Under the pieces are notes generated by a model. It saw nothing but the letters and a program-made list of their open reading frames with translations, was not told the DNA's origin and made no database searches. Of a DNA stretch of 64,000 nt, positions 59,424 through 64,000 are shown one piece after another. How positions within the stretch are numbered: the first letter of the stretch is position 1; each line of letters starts with the position of its first letter. Source of the DNA: Thiocystis violascens DSM 198 (GTDB lineage: Bacteria; Pseudomonadota; Gammaproteobacteria; Chromatiales; Chromatiaceae). The stretch spans positions 2,650,501-2,714,500 of the forward strand of contig NC_018012.1 of NCBI RefSeq assembly GCF_000227745.2, in the 5' to 3' direction. The position numbers were made by a program, and so were the translations under genes.

Positions 59424-60617
59424 GAGGGTGTAGACAAAATCAAACCGTTGTGGTCAACCGCCGCAGCAGGATGCGCGCCTCCGCCAGCCAAACCCAGGTT
59501 TCGGAGACCGCTGGCAGACGGTCATGATGCATGATCAATCGACGGGCACGCTCATTCCACGCATGGGTGCGCTCGACAACCCAGCGCTTCGGCAGCGGAA
59601 CGAAGCCGTCGGCGTTGGCGATCACCACTCGGTCAGGCGCCCCGTCCACGTGCCAGGAGCCAACGCTTTTGTTGGCTGGATGGCGCACGACTTCCACGCG
59701 GATCGCGTGGGTCTGCTCGGTGGTTTGGGCAAATTGACCGGCGTAGGCGCTATCGACAAACAGCGTGTTGATCTGGGGGTACTTGGCGGCCGCGTCAGCG
59801 ACGGCGCCCGAGGCGGCATCGCGGTCCTGAAGATTGGCCGCGACCACGCTCACCGCCAACACGAACCCCAAGGTATCGACCACCAGGCTGCGCTTGCGCC
59901 CCTTGACCTGCTTGCCCGCATCAAAGCCGCTCGGTCCACCCTGCGGCGAGCCGCGGGTCGATTGCGCATCCAGCACCGCCGCCGTCGGCGCGATCTCACG
60001 CCCCTCGCGTTCGCGCCATTGCCCCCGCAGTCGATCATGCATCTGCTCAAACTTCCCAGCCGCACTCCAACGGCGAAACGTCTTGTAGACATTCTGCCAA
60101 GGCGCGAAATCGTGCGGCAGCATCCGCCACGCGCACCCCGTGCGCACCACGTAGCAACACGCCTCCAGGATGCTCCGGCGCGACACGCGGGGCGGTTGAC
60201 CCCGCCCGCCCGGCATCTCAAAGAGAGCGGCGACCAAGTCCCACTCCGCATCGGTCAGACAACTTGGGTAGCTTTGGTCGGGGTCGTGGCGACGATGCGC
60301 ATCCGTATACCCATACCGACGCGGCGTTGCGCGCGCTTGCGCCTCGAGACCACTCTCGCCCCGGAGGCGCGTGACGCCCGCCTCCCGCAAGGACTTGCGA
60401 ATCGTTGCTTCATGAGCCTCGATTCCCGTCCGTGCCGCGAGTTCCCGGGCAATCTCTGACAGCGTGGAGGTCGGGCGATCCGTGACAATTTGACGCAATA
60501 CCGCTTGCTCCGCCTCGTGAATCTTGGGGGGACGACCAGCTTTCGACATCAGCGCACACCAGCTCAGTTGTAGACTGGTATACAAATAGCAGCTCAATTA
60601 TTTTTGTCTACACCCTC
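59424..60617 (-). mobile_element. Intact IS5-family insertion sequence (1194 bp)
   Basis: Terminal inverted repeats GAGGGTGTAGACAAAA at 59424-59439 and, inverted, 60602-60617 match over 16 bp. Both ends are flanked by TTA (59421-59423 and 60618-60620), a 3-bp target duplication of the TNA type seen in the IS1031/IS427 groups of IS5. It carries one full-length transposase gene on the minus strand. It landed between the NarL-like gene and tRNA-Met, 14 nt from the tandem 7-mer repeat end plus spacer, and disrupts no visible gene. Confidence 0.9.
59440..60549 (-). CDS. IS5-family transposase with N-terminal HTH domain
   Basis: 369 residues from ATG at 60549 (MSKAGRPPKIHEAEQ); the frame extends to 60597. 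Residues 1-75 are a homeodomain-like HTH of the IS630/Winged-helix-29 type (SEIARELAARTGIEAHEATI), an unusual addition to an IS5 enzyme. The remainder is DDE: AVLDAQSTRG (Asp), FVDSAYAGQ (Asp) and WVVERTHAWNERARR (Glu), with the SCLTDAEWDLVA start of the IS5/ISL2-like core. The stop codon touches the left inverted repeat. Appears functional. Confidence 0.92.
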   Translation of the reverse strand: MSKAGRPPKIHEAEQAVLRQIVTDRPTSTLSEIARELAARTGIEAHEATIRKSLREAGVTRLRGESGLEAQARATPRRYGYTDAHRRHDPDQSYPSCLTDAEWDLVAALFEMPGGRGQPPRVSRRSILEACCYVVRTGCAWRMLPHDFAPWQNVYKTFRRWSAAGKFEQMHDRLRGQWREREGREIAPTAAVLDAQSTRGSPQGGPSGFDAGKQVKGRKRSLVVDTLGFVLAVSVVAANLQDRDAASGAVADAAAKYPQINTLFVDSAYAGQFAQTTEQTHAIRVEVVRHPANKSVGSWHVDGAPDRVVIANADGFVPLPKRWVVERTHAWNERARRLIMHHDRLPAVSETWVWLAEARILLRRLTTTV

Positions 60618-60663
60618 TTAACGAATTGATAAGAATAAACTTGCTGTCGGTTTTCGCAGGTCA

Positions 60664-60692
60664 TTGACTCATCCGGCCGACAAGCTTATTAT
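60664..60692 (+). promoter_or_regulatory. Promoter of tRNA-Met
   Basis: TTGACT (60664-60669) and TATTAT (60687-60692) with exactly 17 nt between, 14 nt before the tRNA 5' end. The IS end lies 47 nt upstream, so the promoter was spared. Confidence 0.8.
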
Positions 60693-60706
60693 TCTCAGCC
60701 CTACTT

Positions 60707-60783
60707 GGCTACGTAGCTCAGCTGGTTAGAGCATCGCACTCATAATGCGAGGGTCGGTGGTTCGAGTCCACCTGTAGCCACCA
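60707..60783 (+). tRNA. tRNA-Met, elongator (anticodon CAT)
   Basis: 77 nt with encoded CCA. Acceptor GGCTACG pairs with TGTAGCC (one G-T), D-arm GCTCAGCTGGTTAGAGC, anticodon loop CTCATAA, T-arm GGTTCGAGTCC. The acceptor stem is that of elongator tRNA-Met rather than the CAT-anticodon tRNA-Ile. Confidence 0.93.
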
Positions 60784-61059
60784 AAATTTCAACGACTTAC
60801 GAGCGCAAGGATCGCGCTAGTTCGCCTCAAATTGCCTAAATCGCGGCCTGTAGTGGTACCTGGATTGGCACCTAAAAGAAAAGCGCGCTCTAGGCGGCTC
60901 CAGGCTTCCCGCTGCATCGGTGGTACCTGACTGGTACTTACCCACAAAAAATCCGCCTTGAAGTCCGAATGTCGCGCAAACGCAACGGTTGATAGACCGC
61001 GGTCGCGTTGCGACTATTCTCAGGAATAGACGCCCCACATCGCCAAGTTAGAGGCAATC
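60784..61059. other. Intergenic between tRNA-Met and the HicB-like gene
   Basis: No supported gene; a minus-strand frame at 60817-61038 has no recognisable product. GGTACCTGGATTGG and GGTACCTGACTGG at about 60857 and 60922 are imperfect direct repeats. The position directly after a tRNA 3' end is a common integration site, but no integrase or second attachment copy is visible. Confidence 0.4.
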
Positions 61060-61422
61060 ATGACGACGATCCGCCCCACGGAGTTGAAGGTTCGTTGCTA
61101 CGCTGAACGCGAAGCGCCTCGGTTATGGGTTGCTATCTGCTTGGATTTTGATCTTGCCGCGCAAGGCGAGACGCTTGAAAAAGCGCGACGCGTGCTGGAC
61201 GCCATGATTAACGACTATGTGGAAGACACTTGGGATGGCGAAGACCAGCCCTATGCGGACGCACTCATGAGCCGTCGCGCTCCACTTCGCTATTGGTTGC
61301 GCTTCTACTGGTTCACATGGATGCGGCGCCTGAATCGGAAGCATACCCATAGCGCGCACTACCCGTTCAACGAACGGCTACCGCTGTCCCTTGCTCATTG
61401 CGCGGGCACTATCCGCCGCTGA
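61060..61422 (+). CDS. HicB-like (DUF1902-type) putative antitoxin
   Basis: 120 residues. The N-terminal part (LKVRCYAEREAPRLWVAICL, DFDLAAQGETLEKARRVLD, MINDYVEDT) has the partial RNase-H-like HicB fold. The C-terminal half (RAPLRYWLRFYWFTWMRRLNRK) is basic and aromatic and has no HTH that I can see. Its end overlaps the HicA-like frame, giving an antitoxin-first order that is the reverse of classical hicAB. Role as antitoxin is inferred from the neighbour. Confidence 0.7.
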   Translation: MTTIRPTELKVRCYAEREAPRLWVAICLDFDLAAQGETLEKARRVLDAMINDYVEDTWDGEDQPYADALMSRRAPLRYWLRFYWFTWMRRLNRKHTHSAHYPFNERLPLSLAHCAGTIRR

Positions 61423-61715
61423 CGTGCGTTGAGGTTAAGCGCATCCTCCGCAATCTTGGATTTGAAGCACGGCCTGGACGCGGCGGTTCTCATGAGCAGT
61501 GGGTAAAAAACGAAAACGGGAAGCGGTATAAAGTCACGGTGGATTGCCCAAAGGCTCCGTTCTCCCAAACGCTAATCGAGTCAATGTCCAGCAAGCGGAC
61601 ATTTCAAAGAAGGCATTTTATGCCGCGCAGAAGAGATAGGCCCACTTCCGCTCCATATCCATCCGTCCCCCACGCAGGAACGCTTCAGCCTCGTACAAGG
61701 CGCACGCATCCTTAG
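61398..61715 (+). pseudogene. hicA: HicA-like toxin with a frameshift near its C-terminus
   Basis: YPPLTCVEVKRILRNLGFE, GGSHEQWVKNENGKRYKVTVD (with the catalytic His of GSHEQW) and KAPFSQTLIESM are HicA mRNA-interferase signatures. After MSS the frame reads KRTFQRRHF, but one frame over reads ADISKKAFYAAQKR and a TAG at 61637-61639, the normal HicA ending. A one-base loss near 61590-61595 therefore replaced the last 14 or so residues by a 41-residue tail. No clear start: TTG 61398 overlaps the HicB-like gene. The dsRBD-like core is intact, so residual activity cannot be excluded. Confidence 0.75.
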
Positions 61716-61812
61716 CCGCGTTTATATCTGTACCCGGCGCGCTCACTAACGAAACGTGTTAGATTCGCAAACACCCCCTGTCGAACAACGCCTAAATCAC
61801 GTCTCGGGTATT

Positions 61813-62325
61813 TTAAAAAGGAATGTCGTCGTCGAAAGGCACGGAGGATGCGCCGCCCTGGCTTCCGGATGCAGAACCGCTCGACGGTGCAGGTGCTGGC
61901 GAGGCAGCCCGAGAGCGGCTGCTACCGCCAAGGGATTGATACGAAGGATCGTCGTCGAAGGGGACCGACGAGCCACCCCCTTGACGGCTGTCCAGCATCT
62001 GCATGGTTCCATTGATGTCGACGACGACCTCGGTCGTATAGCGGTCCTGCCCGTCCTGTCCCTGCCATTTACGGGTGCGCAGCTTGCCCTCGACATAGAC
62101 CTTCGAGCCCTTGTGCAGGTACTGCTTGACGATCTCCGCGATCTTGCCGAAGAAGACCACGTTGTGCCATTCGGTCCGCTCCTGTTTTTCGCCGGTATTG
62201 CGATCCTTCCAGGACTCGCTGGTCGCGATGCGGATATTGGCCACCGCATCGCCGCTCGGCATGTAACGCACCTCGGGATCGGCCCCGAGATTCCCGATCA
62301 GAATCACCTTATTCACGCCTGCCAT
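61813..62325 (-). CDS. ssb: Single-stranded DNA-binding protein
   Basis: 170 residues from ATG at 62325 with GGGAG upstream. OB fold at residues 1-110 ([55 protein letters not shown]), a Gly/Ser/Pro/Ala linker and the acidic protein-interaction tip DDDIPF. The linker contains an internal copy of the tail motif (SSVPFDDDP and [11 protein letters not shown]), a small tandem duplication. Separated by 76 nt from the upstream MFS gene; ssb-MFS-uvrA is a classic gammaproteobacterial neighbourhood. Confidence 0.97.
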   Translation of the reverse strand: MAGVNKVILIGNLGADPEVRYMPSGDAVANIRIATSESWKDRNTGEKQERTEWHNVVFFGKIAEIVKQYLHKGSKVYVEGKLRTRKWQGQDGQDRYTTEVVVDINGTMQMLDSRQGGGSSVPFDDDPSYQSLGGSSRSRAASPAPAPSSGSASGSQGGASSVPFDDDIPF

Positions 62326-62401
62326 GTCTGTCTCCCGCTCACGCGACGCGCAAGCGCTGGTTGTCTCGTCAAAAAGAGGGGATCCGTGCCCGAATGGATC
62401 G

Positions 62402-63838
62402 TCAGGCACCGACCGAAAACGTCTGCAATCTTGCCCAATCGAGCGTGCGCCTGTCCACTTTGAGATAGGCGACGCCCTCGTCGATCGCGATCACCGCCTC
62501 CCGGACGCCGGGCACCTCCAGCAGACGCCGCTCCAGAGCCAGGATGTCGCCCGCCGTCGGCAGTTCCAGCGCGAGCACATGACGGGTCAGATTCTCCGGC
62601 ATCGCCATGGTTGCCAGCAGTGCGATCCAGAGCAGCGAGATCAGCGCCCCGAGCAGATAGACGGCATCGGCGCCGAAGCTCCCGTGCGCCCAGCCGCCCA
62701 GCAGACCGCCGAGAAAGGCGCCGAGAAACTGGGCGCTGGAAAAGACCCCCATCGCCGTTCCCCGAGCCCCGGCGCGCGCCACTTTCGAGACCAGCGAGGG
62801 CAGGATCGCCTCCATGAGATTGAAGACGGCGAACACCAGGATCAACAGCCCGGCCAGCGCCCAGAGCGATTGATGGAAGGCACGGAACCCCAGCAGCGAC
62901 AGCCCCAGAACCATCACCGCTCCCAGCAGCACCGGGCGGATCTGGCCGAACCGCTCCGCGAGCACGATGAAGGGCACCATGGCGAGGATCGCGAGCAGCA
63001 CCGCCGGCAGGTAGAGCATCCAGTGATTCAACGGGTCTAGTCCAGCCCCTTCGATCGAGAGCGGCAGCACCACGAAGAGGCTGATCATGGTCAGGTGCAG
63101 CAGGAAGATCGCGGCATCGAGCCGTAGCAGGGTCGGATTCGCGAGGACGCCAGACAGTTGATCCAGCACCGGTTGCGCGTCGCGATGGACCATCGAGCGC
63201 TCCGGGTCCGGCACCACGCGGGCCAGCACCAGCATGCCGGCCACGGCCAGCAGCGCCGTCAGCCAGAAGACGCCCGCGATCCCGAACCAGCGCGCCAGCG
63301 GCGGCCCGATGACCAATGCCGCGGCGAAGGAGAAGGCGACGCTGGTGCCGATGATGGCCATGCCCCTGGTGCGCACCTCGTCGCGGGTCAGGTCGGCGGT
63401 CAGCGCGGTGGTCACGGCGGCGATGGCGCCGGCGCCCTGAATCGCCCGACCCAGGATGACCCAGACGATATGGTCGGCCAGCGCGGCGACGACGCTCCCC
63501 AGCAGGAAGACCGTCAGACCGGCATAAATCACCGGTTTGCGCCCGATGCGATCGGACAGCAGACCGAGCGGGATCTGAAACACCGCCTGCGTCAGGCCAT
63601 AGGTGCCGATCGCCAGACCGATCAGCAGCGGCGTCGCGCCGGGCAGGTCATGGGCATAGAGCGCGAAAACCGGCAACAGCATGAAAAGACCCAGCATGCG
63701 GGTCGAAAAGATGGCGGCCAGCCCGATGGTCGCGCGGCGCTCGGTCACGGAGAACGGAACCTTCGGAGGGGTGAAGTTCGGTCGATCTGCTGGGGTCACG
63801 GTCGACAGCCTTTGCGTCCGGGGGGCGAAGCTCCGCAT
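62402..63838 (-). CDS. MFS transporter (YajR-like) with C-terminal ferredoxin-like domain
   Basis: 478 residues from ATG at 63838; a GTG at about 63799 is an alternative start. Twelve transmembrane helices with the MFS motif [17 protein letters not shown] after helix 2. After helix 12 a soluble domain of about 70 residues ([40 protein letters not shown]) resembles the YAM domain of E. coli YajR. Drug or metabolite efflux is presumed; substrate unknown. Divergent from uvrA across 98 nt. Confidence 0.9.
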   Translation of the reverse strand: MRSFAPRTQRLSTVTPADRPNFTPPKVPFSVTERRATIGLAAIFSTRMLGLFMLLPVFALYAHDLPGATPLLIGLAIGTYGLTQAVFQIPLGLLSDRIGRKPVIYAGLTVFLLGSVVAALADHIVWVILGRAIQGAGAIAAVTTALTADLTRDEVRTRGMAIIGTSVAFSFAAALVIGPPLARWFGIAGVFWLTALLAVAGMLVLARVVPDPERSMVHRDAQPVLDQLSGVLANPTLLRLDAAIFLLHLTMISLFVVLPLSIEGAGLDPLNHWMLYLPAVLLAILAMVPFIVLAERFGQIRPVLLGAVMVLGLSLLGFRAFHQSLWALAGLLILVFAVFNLMEAILPSLVSKVARAGARGTAMGVFSSAQFLGAFLGGLLGGWAHGSFGADAVYLLGALISLLWIALLATMAMPENLTRHVLALELPTAGDILALERRLLEVPGVREAVIAIDEGVAYLKVDRRTLDWARLQTFSVGA

Positions 63839-63936
63839 AATAACAGCTTGGCCTGACCGAGAGCAGGCGCCAAATCCTCGGGCGATGCCAACTGCCAACG
63901 CCACCCTGTCCATCGCTCAAGCGAACTCCATCCCCC

Positions 63937-64000
63937 ATGCACACCATCCGCATTCGCGGCGCTCGCACGCACAATCTGAAGAGCGTCGACCTCGACCTGC
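63937..64000 (+). CDS. uvrA: UvrA, excinuclease ABC subunit A (start only)
   Basis: The first 21 codons, MHTIRIRGARTHNLKSVDLD, match the UvrA N-terminus leading to the first ABC ATPase domain; the gene runs off the right edge. Nucleotide-excision repair damage recognition. I see no convincing LexA box in the 98 nt upstream. Confidence 0.9.
   Translation, partial: MHTIRIRGARTHNLKSVDLDL

Noticed and set aside
60817..61038. Minus-strand frame of 73 residues next to tRNA-Met, considered as an integrase remnant
   Set aside because: No integrase motif, low-complexity Arg/Ser-rich translation and no start context.
63839..63936. Search for a LexA/SOS box between the MFS gene and uvrA
   Set aside because: No CTG-N10-CAG palindrome of convincing quality was found by eye.

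Overview
The window is high-GC, gene-dense chromosomal DNA of a gammaproteobacterium. The ssb / MFS transporter / uvrA order at the right edge, a bacterial glutaminyl-tRNA synthetase and the general codon style support this. The combination of menaquinone genes, a CbbO/NorD-like VWA protein and many c-di-GMP signalling proteins makes a purple-sulfur-bacterium-like member of the Chromatiales my best guess. That placement is inference: no rRNA or photosynthesis gene lies in the window.

Layout. 1-2.5 kb is a graveyard: an IS21 istA interrupted by a nonsense codon, the 3' end of an IS1182-like transposase, and the AAA+ core of a BREX BrxL protein cut at both ends. 2.5-6.9 kb (minus strand) is an operon-like run of glnS, a DinB-like protein, a UDG-family protein and an NAD(P)-binding epimerase-like protein. 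7.2-9.8 kb holds a DUF1840 gene, an unrecognised zinc-ribbon/TM/helical-repeat protein and tRNA-Cys with a clear promoter, surrounded by REP-like palindromes. 10.0-14.6 kb (minus) is menB-menA-menC and a class B penicillin-binding protein; the last three genes overlap by 4 nt. 14.9-19.1 kb carries a GspA/ExeA-GspB pair and mgtE.

19.1-27.8 kb is the most distinctive locus. A 1342-residue multi-PAS/GAF HisKA_2 histidine kinase is translationally coupled to an ANTAR-type response regulator. After a 255-nt leader with hairpins and a direct repeat comes a chemoreceptor ending in a CZB zinc-binding domain, coupled to a PAS-GGDEF-EAL protein that also ends in a CZB-like domain. This looks like one sensory module that couples an antitermination-type regulator to zinc/oxidant-type sensing, taxis and c-di-GMP.

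28.1-35 kb holds an AhpD-like protein, ftsH, a deleted pfkB-family pseudogene, an FGE-fold membrane protein without the catalytic cysteines, and a DUF3422 gene. 34.9-40 kb has two paralogous membrane-anchored retropepsin-like proteases flanking a GGDEF-EAL protein and an HD-GYP protein. 40.3-48.9 kb has a solitary VWA (NorD/CbbO-like) gene, a 1891-residue polytopic membrane protein and pspA. 49.0-54.9 kb has a lipoprotein hydrolase, a dihaem cytochrome c whose 3' end overlaps a convergent di-iron (ODP)-GGDEF gene, an unknown protein, an S24-like protein lacking the catalytic Ser, and an HDOD protein. 55.0-59.4 kb has an ATM1-type ABC exporter and a NarX/NarL-type two-component pair. 59.4-61.7 kb is mobile or accessory: an intact IS5-family element with a TTA duplication, tRNA-Met with a consensus promoter, and a HicB/HicA-like pair with a frameshifted toxin. 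ssb, the MFS transporter and the start of uvrA close the window.
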